Part shown: in pieces, positions 38,380 to 50,039 of the stretch
Numbering within the stretch: the stretch's first letter is position 1
How the letters are laid out: each line of letters starts with the position of its first letter
Origin: Orbilia blumenaviensis
Taxonomy: Eukaryota > Ascomycota > Orbiliomycetes > Orbiliales > Orbiliaceae
NCBI GenBank assembly: GCA_036872755.1
Contig: JAVHNS010000010.1
Location: 1,736,001 to 1,800,000 of the forward strand
Direction of reading: 5' to 3'
Length of the DNA stretch: 64,000 bases
The notes under the pieces: generated by a model
What the model was told of the DNA's origin: nothing
Databases searched by the model: none
The model's input: only the letters and a program-made list of their open reading frames with translations
Translations under genes and position numbers: made by a program

Positions 38380-39630
38380 GATCTTAAGTTCCCGGGCCTG
38401 ACTTTTAAGGGAATACTACAGCTGGCGAGATTGGATTGACTTGACCTCGATAAAAAGGAACGAGGGAAAGAGATATTGTATTTGATTTTCGTATTCAATA
38501 GCGTATAATCTTGGGGTACAGCATATCAAATGTTGGGCCTGGGGGGAGTCGGTCAGTCCCAGCTTATATAATTTTTGGGTTGTCGTTTGCGGGTTGAGGG
38601 AAGGGCTATCGTTATCGACACAGACCCCTGCGCGACCTGATGATTGACTTCCCGCATCCATTGAAGAGACTAGATTGGACACCTGCCATCGACGACGTTG
38701 GAACTCTCCTTCCCCATACAGATCATTTCCGTTTGTATAAGTTAGGTAACCCCAGCTTCGGATTCATTGGCTGTGAAGTGCTCAGGAGTAATGGCGACCA
38801 GAGTGTTCCCTGTTGTTGCATTTCTTTTAGGAAATACTGTCTCCACATTAACAGAAGCGACGAAATTGGGTGGACTCGGTTCATGAGCCAATCAGGCGGC
38901 GCATTTTGTTCCAGGCATTCATGGTCGCTGATTTGGGTGGACCATTCCGTCGCCTCAGATGCCCCTGGCACCTCGCACCCTGCTATTGAAAATTCTGACT
39001 GTCCCGTGCCACTGTCTTACAAGGGTTGTAACTGGCTGTTTTGGGGCACTGGCCTACAGGAGACAACCTGCTTTTTCAGGTAAGAATCCCGCAGTCATCA
39101 GAGGCTTATTAGTGACCGGCCTGGCATCGTGATGGTTGCGGACGGATCGGTCACGGAACCGATGCGCTTTGTATCTGAGCTTTGAGCTGCACGTAAGCTG
39201 CAGTGCTTGAGCTTGAGCCGCTAGTTTCCTATTTTTGGTGGATCCTTGAGCTGTGAGCTCCCTAACGGCTTAGATTTAGTAATCATCGTAACTATAGTGG
39301 TGGCTTATCTAATTGACCTGGCCGCACTTGAATTTGTTACTACTGGTTTAAGGTTCTGATTCAGCCACTCGCATGCATATTAAGGCTCGAGCCCGCACGG
39401 CCAAAATACTAGCTTTTTGGTTCGCGGGCTCTTTCACCAGCGCCTTTTTTTCTCCCCTACCTGCTTCTATTAAGTAAAATATATATCGAGTAAACTTATA
39501 GCACTTCCGAATACCGCTCGATCGATACGCTCGTGGTTCGTCTACTGGGGTTCTAAATCTCGTGGCAAACCAACCCGCAGCCGCGGTTCTTTTGAATTTG
39601 TAAATTTCGAACGTCTTGTGACCGAAAACC
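38380..39630. other. Divergent intergenic region, Vps62-like / DUF6601
   Basis: This is the shared upstream region of a minus-strand and a plus-strand gene. Overlapping short open frames at 38416-39083 on both strands have no recognisable domain. Nothing further is supported. Confidence 0.5.
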
Positions 39631-40671
39631 ATGAACGACGAAAAATTTCCCTTTTGTGTTACTGCTATAGGGTCTGGCCAAAATTTTCCTGATACCTCGC
39701 AGTCGGATCGATTTCACCTTTATCTCCCTTCAACATTTCGGACGAAACACGATCATGTCTCAATCCCAAGCCTCGAGGACCCGGATTTTCTTCGGCGAGA
39801 GTTACTCGTACCACGCTTAGATGATATACAAGATCACCTTTGGCTGGTCGGCCGACCTATGCCGCCCCGCGCTCTGCATTATCAGGTAATGCTTTCGAGG
39901 GACATCGTTGTTACCGAATCCATGGACTTGCATCTTGTTTGGGCAGATAAACGAATTTTCATAAAACCAATACCTGGTTATCTGCTTGATCCTGAATTTT
40001 GGGCGACACACCTGGCGTGTCCGGAGCACATGGATATACAGCAACGACAGAATCGTGAAGAGCTGGCGAGGGCCGCTCGCGGGTTTTTGTTCACATACAC
40101 GGCCCTTATTTCCCACGAAAGCGATTTCCGTATCGCTCTCGAGTCCGGACTCATTTCCCACAAATTAAGTTGGGAAAACTGGAAAGCCTTTTCTTATCAG
40201 TTTATTCAGAACTTCCAGTATTCTTCAGTCAGCCCTCGTTTCTGGTACGGTGAGTTGCGGCTGAGTCGCCTAAATTCGATATACCGCTGGCGGAAAGGGT
40301 TGTTGTGGCGCGGATATTCTAAAATTGACTCGCACATGTCTTACGGGGACCTCTTGCGGGACCATTTTCATTTATTGGCTGCTATACTCGGTTATATCGT
40401 TATCGTATTAACTGCCATGCAAGTGGGACTGGCTACGGAGAGGCTCGCCATGAATGCCCCATTCCAGGATGTCAGCTACGGGGTTGCGGTCCTCGCGATG
40501 ATTGCCCCTCTCATAATCGGCGCGGCCATTTTCGGCGTAGTACTTTTTATAGTTATATATAACTGGCTAGTTACCAAGAACTATGAGAGGAAGCGGTTTA
40601 GGCAGATGGGTGTGCTGCTGGATTGGGATGGTACTGGTGAAAAGGGTGGAGGTAGAACGATGGATTTGTGA
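39631..40671 (+). CDS. DUF6601 family integral membrane protein
   Basis: A single exon of 346 residues. It has the features of the fungal DUF6601 family: HLWLVGRPMPPRALHYQ, TESMDLHLVWADKRIFIKPIPGYLLDP, FWATHLACPE, ARAARGFLFTYTALISHESDFRIA, and a conserved aromatic WENWKAFSYQF segment. Two long hydrophobic segments lie at the C-terminus, LLAAILGYIVIVLTAMQVGLA and VAVLAMIAPLIIGAAIFGVVLFIVIY, followed by a basic KNYERKRFRQM cytosolic-type tail. Family members occur in many copies in ascomycetes and their function is unknown. I see no signal peptide. The frame is intact, with no introns, and the start ATG follows a TAA-rich upstream stretch. Confidence 0.83.
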   Translation: MNDEKFPFCVTAIGSGQNFPDTSQSDRFHLYLPSTFRTKHDHVSIPSLEDPDFLRRELLVPRLDDIQDHLWLVGRPMPPRALHYQVMLSRDIVVTESMDLHLVWADKRIFIKPIPGYLLDPEFWATHLACPEHMDIQQRQNREELARAARGFLFTYTALISHESDFRIALESGLISHKLSWENWKAFSYQFIQNFQYSSVSPRFWYGELRLSRLNSIYRWRKGLLWRGYSKIDSHMSYGDLLRDHFHLLAAILGYIVIVLTAMQVGLATERLAMNAPFQDVSYGVAVLAMIAPLIIGAAIFGVVLFIVIYNWLVTKNYERKRFRQMGVLLDWDGTGEKGGGRTMDL

Positions 40672-40996
40672 AATAGTATGTTCCATACGCACTACACATC
40701 GGACTTTTGTTATTCTGAAAGGACCGACGACATGTCTGTATATATCACCGTATAATAAGAATAGTAATTTTACTGTATATCGTCTATACACGGAAAGTAG
40801 GAGTCCCGAATACCTATGACTTAACTATAAAAAGGGGTATCAAGTGTCTTTAAATATAATTTCATTGTTTGGGGTACACATATGCGGTGAGACCTTGTAT
40901 ATTAGGACGATAATACGTTGTATAATACGGTGGTATGGGCCATAGCTAGGTGTGCCATCTCTGAGGTGGTATGATGGTAAGGGCCAAATAATTATA
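40672..40996. other. Convergent intergenic region
   Basis: Short 3' flank between the DUF6601 gene and the NLR-like gene. No separate gene is supported; an antisense-frame open stretch from 40840 is a shadow of the NLR C-terminus. Confidence 0.5.
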
Positions 40997-43900
40997 TCAC
41001 CAAGAGTCGTTATATTTGTACCTCGAGTTTTGGTTAGATGGGTCAGGATTTGAGCCTTGGAAGTAGCTTGAAAGGCGGTGGCCGAAGCTTGGCTTGCCGC
41101 TTGGGGCCTGTTGGGCTGGGTCCGGTGCCGTGTCGACCGGTGCATAGTTAACGGAGAGTTGGTTAGCTTGATAGTTTTGTAAATGCTGGCTAGGTAATCG
41201 GTGGTGTTGATACTCCTGACTGGGTGTCGGAGAATTGTAGGCCCCGGAGGTTGTTTGATTTGGATATCCCTGGGATATTGAGTTTGTGGGGTAGTATTGC
41301 TGATTGGCTGGAGTGCTTTGGTATCCCTGAAAGTCTCCGGAGTTTTGTTGATATCTTTGGGGTGGCGAGGGGCTCCGGTAGCCTTGGCTGGTTGGGGGTG
41401 TTTGGTAACTTTGCTGGGGTTGATAGCCTTGGTAACTGGCAAGGTTATTAGAACCCTCATTCTGGGCAGTGTCTGGCTTAGGAGAACCAGAGCTAATTGA
41501 GCCACCTCCCAGAGGCTTCCGAGCGGGTCGTTGATAACCCTGGTAGCTTTGATAGCTCTGATAATGTTGATAAGGTTGCTGGTTGGTGGACGGGCTCTCT
41601 GGTTCTTGGGCAGACTGATATGCTTGAAGTTGGTCCGCAATTGTGAGACTGGGGAGAGGAGACATGGATTGATCAACATCGTGGGCTGGGTTATCCGCTT
41701 TGGCTTGAACGGCTAGATGATTGCTGGTTGTTTCTGTATAAGTAACAATCGTTTCAGTCGCATTTTCATTGCTAGGTTTCTGGTGGAAGATCGAGGGGCC
41801 CACGGCATCAGCACCTGATAGTTTGGGCATGAGGTTCGGGTTGGTCGAGTCAGTTTCGAAGTCTTGGTTCTTCCTGAAATGCTGATAATCCTGATAGCCA
41901 GGAAAAGCAGGGTTATGTCTTATTGGGGATGGTATCACATCCGTATTATCACCGAAGTTTGAAGCCTTGTATCCTTCTTCTGTTTTAGTGGTGCTCTGGA
42001 TGAGGGTTTCCACCTGCGGGACAGTCGTTTGATGTATTATACTAGAATTTTCGTCCGCAGCTTTATTATCGACTTCTTTGGTGTTTACCTCGAAAGGTGT
42101 TGGTCTAGCCTCGGGGTAAGACTTAGCGGCAGCGATCTCTTTCACCTTCTCGGTATCTTTGTTTTGATCTATATTACCGCTATTCTGGCCTGTGGCTGTC
42201 CCTATTTCTTCGTCATCCAGCCCATTTTGGTCATCGTGGGTGGCTTCCTCCTTCGCCTCCTCCTCCCCTTCCTCATCGCCCCCCTCTTCCCCTTCTTCTT
42301 GGATAAGATCTTTGAACTCAACTGTATTTAGAATCCTTTTTACCTCATAATTCTGATTGTGAACAGCTGTATTGAGGGCAGTGAGCACGCGGGTCACTGC
42401 TTCTATCAATACCTCGACACAATCCGTCGCCCCAGCGTTCATTGCCGTTTGAAGTGCATTCACATTTCTCGTGCTCACGTGTGTGATGTCAGCCCCTCTT
42501 TCCAGCAAAAAGGCAACTAACGCCGCGTCCCCGACGTTGGCGGCGACTATAAGCGCTGTATCACCGTCCTTATCTGCTAGATTGATATCTGCCCCTGCGT
42601 CGAGGAGCTTTTCTACGGAGTCTTTGTATAGAGTCCCGGCAGCGTTTATGAGCGGGGAAGACATGTCTGGCCCCCCGAAGCGATCAATTGTGGCATTGGC
42701 TTGGATTAACTGCTCAAGAATGCCCGCTTCACCTCTTCGGCAAGCAGCGATAATGGGGCAAGTTTCTGGACCTGCCCCGAGATTCGGATCGGCGCCATGT
42801 TTAATGAGGGACGCAACAACGTCTCCCTGACCTGCCTCACACGCGGCCTGAAGAGCGGTGCCCAAAGCAAACTTGTCTTCGTCAAGGCATGCGTTGACAT
42901 TAGCCCCTCGCTCGATCAGCAATTCAACGATATGAAGATGGCCTTGCTCGGCGGCTGTCTGTAGGGCCCAGCCATTAGGCGAGTTGACATCGGCACCGCC
43001 ATCTAGCAGCATCGTCACAATCTCTAGAGTCCCATCAAATGCTGCAGCGGTAAGTGCATTTCCGTATCTATGCATTGTTAGTCTAGCGTATCGCATTTAT
43101 AAAGAATTCAAGGGATAGCCTACTCGGATCCTGTGGCGTTGGCGTTGGCGCCAAATTCTTCCAACAGGACTTTGACAGTTGACTCCTTTTCGATGTCGAC
43201 GGCCTCGTAAAGGGATTTATCCAATGTCTGTTGGGAAATATTACCATTTGTGTGTTTCCAAATAGCGATTAGTAAACGATCTTGCTGTTCGCTGCTCGTG
43301 GCGATCTGATTGAAGACCCTATCGCAATCGAGGCCTTTGGAGCTTTCGAGGATCAGGAGAAGAATTTCCCAATTTTCTTCATCTGCTGCAGCCTCGAGCG
43401 CGGCTTGAAATGTTGTTGTGTCATGGCTGAACTGGAGTAGACGTTTCGTCACCTCCAATCTACCAGCGCTGGCTGATGATATCAACGCTTTGTTGTATTC
43501 CTTGTGGGGTATTTTGTCTGCACATGCATCGAGCAAGTATATAAACATAGTTAGATCTGAAAGTAGAGCAGATAAAGCTAAAGGAGCAGGATTCTCCTCA
43601 TCGGTATTATCTTGCGATAGTAGAGCGCCGTGTTCGACAAGGAGCTGCACAGCTTCCAGGTTCCCTGAACCAATAGCTTCGTTTATTACTGGCCTTCCTT
43701 CGGCCAAGGCGTTAGGGTTAGCACCTCGGTCTAGGAGCTTTATCATAACTCTACAGTGACCCTTGTATGCTGCCATGGCCAAAGGGGTCTGATCGCCTGC
43801 ATCTTGGCCGTCGTCAATCTTTGCACCGCTATTTAGAAGTACTTCACAAATATTCGGTCGGCCAAGGAAAGCTGCTAGGTGAAGCTTCGCATCGTATATA

Positions 43901-46900
43901 TTAGTTGATTTGGACTTCCAACATTTTGTAGAGCAGTCGACTTACTGGAGTATTGAGGAACTTGTCGCGGACTCCGATTTCCTCACTATGGCCATGTTTA
44001 AGCAAGGCTACTACTAGCTGTGAGAACCCTACGGACGCTGCAACATGTAAGCCAGTGAGGCCCTCGAGGGTTACCCCGTTAAAAGCGTTTGTTAAGTCAT
44101 TATAGGCGGCCAACCACCTCTTCCTGACAGCTGACCCCTCCTTCCAGAAGTCTTCCTCTTGGCTAAGGGTCTCAGCAATGTCAGTGGTTGCCTTGCTTGC
44201 ATGATGCAGCCAATGTTTGATGGCATAATGAGAGATTTCAGGGCTTTCTACATCTCCGTCATGTTCATCCATATGATCCATTTCTTCTTCAGAATCGGTC
44301 ATTTCGTCGTCATAATACTCGTAGTCGACCTCAGTTTCACCGTCCTCGTCAACCTCACCGGTCGGTTCCGATTCGTTATTTTCACTCAGATCTGCTACTG
44401 GCTGTTCTTCAGTCTGTAGAGAAAGGGTTTCTTCAGGAGCCTCTGTTGTCCCGGTAGCATTAGAAGTAATCACAGTGTCGGGACCAGGTGGCTGGTCACC
44501 GATATCCTTCGGGTCGGCGGGGGTGTCTTCGATCTCATGCGTAGCATAATATTGGGTAAGATGGGAGAAACTTCTGAGGGCAACAATGCCATGTTGCCAA
44601 CGAATCTCTTCCACCGAGAGGCCCAACAGTTTTGTTGCATTTTCTAATAGGTGTACTTTAACAACTGAGTTCATGAACCCGACCCGGTTGCCTGGTTTGC
44701 GGAATGTGAGCAAAGGTCGACATTTTTCTACAAGGCTGCAGAGGTGGGCTCGAGACTCTGCATCGTGGGAGAGGCCGGTTAGTATCGCGAGATCATCTTC
44801 TGTTGGTTCTTCATAAGTTATCATCAGAGTTCGTAGCATTTCCTTGATCTCTTCTAGTTGGTCGTCTTTTGGGTCTAGTACCTGCATGTTGTGATGGACT
44901 TGTCAGCACATATCCTGATTATTGGATGGGCCTCGAAGGGTAAGCCTACTGAAAGCCAGGCACGGTCTAAAAGCGAGCGCAGATCTTGAGGTACACGCTC
45001 GAGAAGCGACCGTACCTTCAGATCTTTAGCGTCGGTGGGAAGCTCTGCAAGCTGAATGATTGTAATATCGATCCATTGCGTATTCTGGGCCCGCTTTCCG
45101 ATTAGGCTCCCCGCAAAATATGTGAGTGCTTTGTTATAACCCTTTTCCATTCCTAAGGCTGCAATCTTTTTCTGTGCATGGAGTTTTAGTTCCTGCTGCA
45201 CTTGATTTCCATACTTATCGTCGTCTAGGTCGATGGTCCGAGTGTATGGAGACTCTAGGGACTGCTTGATACTATGTCTTGATTGACTAGTGAATAGCCA
45301 TCTGACACGAGCTCGTGGGCGATCTGATTCTTGCCATTCGGAACCAATCAATGTCATAAGTTTCTTGACTGAGTCGGCTTGTTCATCCATCAAATGAAGA
45401 TTATTGACAACGAAGTAAATGGTTCCCAGGAGGTCGTCTGTCAGCATATCTTGCAGGCTTTGCCAGAGGTTTTCAACAGTCAATCCCGCTTGTGTCTTTC
45501 CACGGATACTGGTATCCTTCTGGGTGTTAACAAACTGTTTTGCATATGCAGCGAGCACCTCCTGTTGGTTGACCAACTGTCGCAAGAAGGACTTGAGTAG
45601 TTCTTCTGGGCTCGAGCCTTCCCCTGTCTGGTCGCACAGGAAATAGGCCAGCAAGTTTGCCGCTTGGCCTGAATTCTGGGCTTCCTCGTTCCGAAGGGTT
45701 TCTTCAATGTGGTCTATAGCAGCAAGAGAAGCCCCTAGTTTGCCTTTGCCTTCAGGCCCTAAGATCCATAAACAGTCGATGGGTTGTTGTTCATTTCTTC
45801 CGAGCCACTGCTTGAATTCGTATTCCTGTAGTATCCATGAGGATGATATAACGCCTTGCGCTACCTTTTTGCGCTTTCTTTCAACCTGAACACCCTCAAA
45901 TGCATTTAAAACATTCTTAACAACATCCCTATCAATGCCCCTTGTGGAATTAAACCGATTTTTTGCAATGAGTGGGGCACTATTGATGATGTTCTTAAGA
46001 GGCCCCCGAACAAGTTGATAAACGGTATCTTTGAAACTATCAAATTTAACAAGCTCCCGATGAATTCGAGCAAGCCCCATACTATCAACACCAGTAAGTG
46101 TGGCAGATTCACGGCTAACAAACTCTTCGAATTTCTGTTATTCAAGCCCGGTTAGTTTTATCGGTTACGAAGTGTTTATTATGCGGTAGGAGACTTCTAT
46201 CCTTACTTTGGGAAGGGGTACTCTGAAGGGTAGTCCGATTTGTTTACTCCAGTCTGTTGGCCTTTCTTCGTAAAAACACCATAGCTCGATTTTTGGGCTC
46301 ATTTTCGTTGATAATCGCACAAAATCATTCTTGATATCACGTAAGCCCTCATCACCCGGCTTCATAAGGTCTAGCAGCTTTGATGAGGTCGCTTGGTCAA
46401 GGTTCAAAGCCTCGCTGATTTGAGCGAACATAGAGGCTGCCGCGGCTACACTAGCGCCTTCAAATGGGGTGCCAAAAAAGATGCACCCAGTAACGGCCTC
46501 GAACATCTTCCCGAACAGGTCCCTGCGAGACTCTGCAAGACTGATGGCCTGTAATTTCTTAGTTGAATATCACCATCACTGAGACTTTGATTGTCACGAA
46601 CCTTCGCGATAACAATACCACCCATACTGTGACCGATGAATACAATAGGCCGCCGAGGGGCATCCTTTTACAGTAAGCAATTGTTTGGTTTGAAGAATAG
46701 AGGCAAGAGGGATAAATCTACCTTTCGTTTCTCCTTCAAACCATAAAGAAGTGTCATAGCCAAGTTGGACATGAATTGTCTAACTTTTAACGGAGTGGTC
46801 CACGCAGACTGATACATATAAAGAAGGATGCGCGCCCTTGGGAATTCTTTCGCCAAACCATCTCGGTCGATGAGCCAGTTAAATTCGAGTTTTGGGTCTG

Positions 46901-47087
46901 CAGACCTCCAACTCTCCAATGGGGGGGCTCCGAGTCCTGGCACCGCGACAATACTAATATCCGGTCAGTGCGATTGAGAAATAATTGAAGGCAGTACATA
47001 CTCTACATCAGGATTTGTGGGATTATGTAACTCTTTGATTCCTTGCTGGACAATATCGTAAGTTTTTTTTGGCGCCAGGGCCGCCAT
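40997..47087 (-). CDS. NLR-like protein: SesB-type esterase, degenerate NACHT, ankyrin repeats, Tyr/Gln-rich tail
   Basis: Eight exons: 47087-47002, 46953-46722, 46664-46602, 46548-46207, 46134-44950, 44881-43946, 43884-43124, 43067-40997, giving 1,891 residues. Residues about 29-240 are an alpha/beta hydrolase of the SesB type: DIVAVPGLGAPPLESW, then nucleophile elbow GHSMGG (Ser 119) and GCIFFGTPFEG. The middle (about 310-650) is NACHT-like: EYEFKQWLGR, WILGPEGKGKLGAS as P-loop, YFVVNNLHLMDE as Walker B-like strand, RWLFTSQSRHS, and RAWLSVLDP. The P-loop has Leu at the position of the essential Ser/Thr. About 12 ankyrin repeats span roughly 890-1460, including TPLHLAAFLGRPNICEVLL and ALQTAAEQGHLHIVELLIERGANVN. 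An acidic linker follows, then a Tyr/Gln/Pro/Ser-rich tail with many YQ and GYQ units. Fungal NLRs act in non-self recognition and incompatibility; the esterase is the likely effector. Ligand unknown. Confidence 0.85.
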
Positions 47088-48467
47088 ATCGTCTGATATA
47101 TCGTTAGCTAATTTTCTTCGATTGCTTTTGTGTTGTATAGCTAGCTGTATTAATTATTAGAAAACATGAGTAGAGAAATGGCTGAAAGCGAAGGATAAAA
47201 TATGTACTATTTCAAGTCTAGAATGAAATAGTTATGCGGCCCGTGCGCTAAGTTAGTTTTAAGCTAACGGGAGAATTAGACGGGACAAGATGAGTCAAAA
47301 TTTTGCAGCCCAGTATTGCATGCTGACTGCATGCAAAGCGGGGCATTAAGCCTATCCTGGAAATGCTTGAGCCTCTTATGTAACCGATGCGGAATTATTT
47401 GCATGGTCGTATAACTGATGCCAGGATTGCAAGAAAAAAAAGTACCCTTGACTTTTAAATAACACCGCCCCAATTTAACGTTTCAAAAATTGTAGCTTTA
47501 AATTCGTTCGGAAAAGGATCTGGATATCCAAGCCCCATGATAGCAGTTCCCTTGCGTGAATTCCTGAGGAGGCTAAGTAAATCGAGAAAGGAACTTGCAG
47601 CCGCTTCGAGGTACTGGTGCTCAAAGCTATCATATATTCTATCACATGTGCGAAGGTTCGAAAAAATCCAACACGGCCGAGACGAGTACGTAGTTAACTA
47701 ACTAGTGATACTATCCCGGTTGAAAATTATCATTCTGTAAACGTCAAGTAGCTGATACGTCTTTGATTTTGGTAGAGCTCCGATTATCAAATTTGTATCG
47801 AAAGGGGCGTTCTTACACGAAATTAATTGCATTGTGTACAATCCGAAGTGGTTCAGAACAGCATTAAACCGATGAGCCCAATGATGCTCCTGACCAACGA
47901 GACCAGCTCCTGAAAATTTCTAGATTCTAAGTGTGTTGTTTTAGGACAATCTGCGCTGACAACGTCGTGAAGGGAACTGGGTTCCGATGCAAGTCTTCTA
48001 TCAACATTCTTTCTAAAAAGAGTGCTTTTGTTGGTTTTATAGCATTTCTATTCGTGCACTAAGTGTATATCTTGAGGCCATGTGTCCCGTCAGTTAAGCA
48101 CTTAGGTAGTTAATACCTAGGTTTTACAAACACCCAACAGATCTGCTGACACTTTCCTTACCTCAATTGACATCATATTACTAAACCCGAGTTCTGTTTG
48201 CCTTGCGCGACGCACTCGCAACCGGCGGACCTGTGCTATAGCGCTATTCTGGCCCAAGTTGAAAGATTTGTTATAGATAGCATGTATGGTATTCTATATT
48301 CTGGTATACTGGAGCCCCAAGTCCTATGTTTAACCAAGTTACAGGCCACCAGCTCCCATTCGGATCCGACTTCGATTGTTTACATCAGACCAACCAGCCG
48401 TGCCGATAGTTCAATAGGTAGATACCTTTTTTATAGTTAATATTTTCAGTGAATCTAGCCGTAAGAT
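47088..48467. other. Gene-free region
   Basis: Upstream of the NLR-like gene and 3' of the MFS gene. Several 60-90 codon frames exist without domains or splice-linked continuation. No gene is supported. Confidence 0.5.
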
Positions 48468-50039
48468 TCATTCCGCAGTTTCTACTAAAGTAGCCTCTAG
48501 CTCTCTCCGCTTCCGTAGTTTATCATAATCCGGCATTCTACCGCTCAGGAACGTGAATATAAACGCGATGATTATCAATAGGAGCCAAATTGCATAGCCC
48601 CAGAGCCATTGTGTGCGTGCGTTGATTGCAAATAGACTTGCAAAGAGTGCGGGCGAAAATGAACGCACCCCGCTTGCCATTGCGAGGCAGATCCCGTTGA
48701 GAGTACCTAGAATCTGTGGACTGGGAGCCACATCGTTAAGGGCAAGCTGAATGGCAGTAAAAGACATAGCAACGCCACATCCAAGAGCCATAAGTACCGG
48801 TGCACTAATCCAAAAAATGGTCAAGAACCCCTTACGGAGCAGCAAGTTAAGCAAAGGGGGGATGGCGAGAAATACTGGATAAGCCGTCGCACAAACACGC
48901 AGTACTCCATTAGTACCAATCCGACGGTGGAGCGATGGAAAGATAAGAAGTAGCCACGCAGCTTGAGATAGGCCGTTCAAGCCCATGAAAGCGCTAATTT
49001 TTACAGGCGAGAAGCCTAACCCGCCTAGTGCAACTGGGGTGTACCAGAATACAGGTACAACTGCAGTATATGCGAAGGCAAGTAATGAGATATGTTGGAA
49101 AGTGTAAAGGACAAGCCCAACACCAGGAGCTTTGATAAGCTTCCAGGTGGACATTGTAGCTTTAGTGGCCGTAGAAGACCGGGAGGCTGTTTCTTCACTA
49201 TCATCTTGTTTTGCGATTTTGCTGGGCAATGTCTCTTCAATGTTGACGGCGCAGATTAAAGTAATAACCAGACCAAGGGCCCCGACCGCGAAGCTGGGTA
49301 GCGCATACGGATATTTTTCGAAAAAGGGCACGCCGGAAAAGAATCTGGGATACTGTAAAGACGGCTCCGCTAGCATACCTCCAATTAGAGGCCCGAATAG
49401 GATTCCAAGGTTGCCTGTAAAGGCGAATAAACTAAATGCCCGGGCTTGTGTTTTGATGGTGCTATGTTCTGAGATCATAGTGCGGATAGTTAAGATGGTG
49501 CCAGCGAATACGCCCGCAAGACATCTGAAAAGAATCATTTCCCGAATAGTAGTGGCCATTCCGAACATAGATGTCGCCACAGTGACACCTGCCATCGAAA
49601 AAACTAGAATTGGCTTCCGACCAAGGCGATCAGCTGCTCTACCCCAAAATACCATGACGAGCATTTGGGTTAAAGAAAACAGCGACTCAATCAAACCGCT
49701 GTAGAAGCCCACATCGGCTTCATCAAGTGAACCGTTTTCTTTGCACATTTTGTTTATATATGGGAAAATAGAGAAGAAGGCTATAGGTTCAATAAGGCGT
49801 GCGGTGCAGAGGAATATGATCTGTTTCATTGGCAGCGGCCTGTCTTCGCCGGTATCTCCGGTATCTCCGGTATCTCCGGCACTGTCCTCATTGTCGCGTG
49901 TGTCTGTGCTGGGCTTCGGTAAGTGGGCGGCAGCGTTAACAGCATGCGTCCTTGTCGTTAATAAAGGTGTATCTTCGTTGATTTCGTCCTGGCTTATCGC
50001 AGGTGCCATTCCCCGCGTACAAGGAATACTGGCTGTCAT
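48468..50039 (-). CDS. MFS transporter (DHA1, ZIFL/YCR023C-like)
   Basis: A single exon of 523 residues. The start is the first ATG in the frame (MTASIPCTRG). A cytosolic N-terminus of about 70 residues carries a DEINEDTPLLTT acidic dileucine-type signal, which suggests sorting to the vacuole. Twelve hydrophobic segments follow. The MFS signature between helices 2 and 3 is clear (FWGRAADRLGRKPILV), and helix 4 has the RCLAGVFAGT pattern with FTGNLGILFGPLIGGMLAEP in helix 5. A central loop with KIAKQDDSEE separates the two halves, and the last segment is followed by a basic RKRRELE tail. The group includes plant zinc-induced facilitator-like carriers and yeast vacuolar YCR023C; substrate cannot be read from the sequence. 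The N-terminal loop contains a 9-bp coding repeat (49849-49879). No biosynthetic cluster surrounds it. Confidence 0.88.
   Translation of the reverse strand: MTASIPCTRGMAPAISQDEINEDTPLLTTRTHAVNAAAHLPKPSTDTRDNEDSAGDTGDTGDTGEDRPLPMKQIIFLCTARLIEPIAFFSIFPYINKMCKENGSLDEADVGFYSGLIESLFSLTQMLVMVFWGRAADRLGRKPILVFSMAGVTVATSMFGMATTIREMILFRCLAGVFAGTILTIRTMISEHSTIKTQARAFSLFAFTGNLGILFGPLIGGMLAEPSLQYPRFFSGVPFFEKYPYALPSFAVGALGLVITLICAVNIEETLPSKIAKQDDSEETASRSSTATKATMSTWKLIKAPGVGLVLYTFQHISLLAFAYTAVVPVFWYTPVALGGLGFSPVKISAFMGLNGLSQAAWLLLIFPSLHRRIGTNGVLRVCATAYPVFLAIPPLLNLLLRKGFLTIFWISAPVLMALGCGVAMSFTAIQLALNDVAPSPQILGTLNGICLAMASGVRSFSPALFASLFAINARTQWLWGYAIWLLLIIIAFIFTFLSGRMPDYDKLRKRRELEATLVETAE
49849..49879 (-). 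repeat. Nine-base coding minisatellite in the MFS gene
   Basis: Three direct units of CCGGTATCT (plus strand) encode a Gly-Asp-Thr repeat in the cytosolic N-terminal loop of the transporter. The length preserves frame, so it can vary in copy number without breaking the gene. Confidence 0.85.

Noticed and set aside
40840..41679. 279-codon open frame overlapping the NLR tail
   Set aside because: It is an out-of-frame reading of the low-complexity Tyr/Gln repeats, which create long shadow frames.
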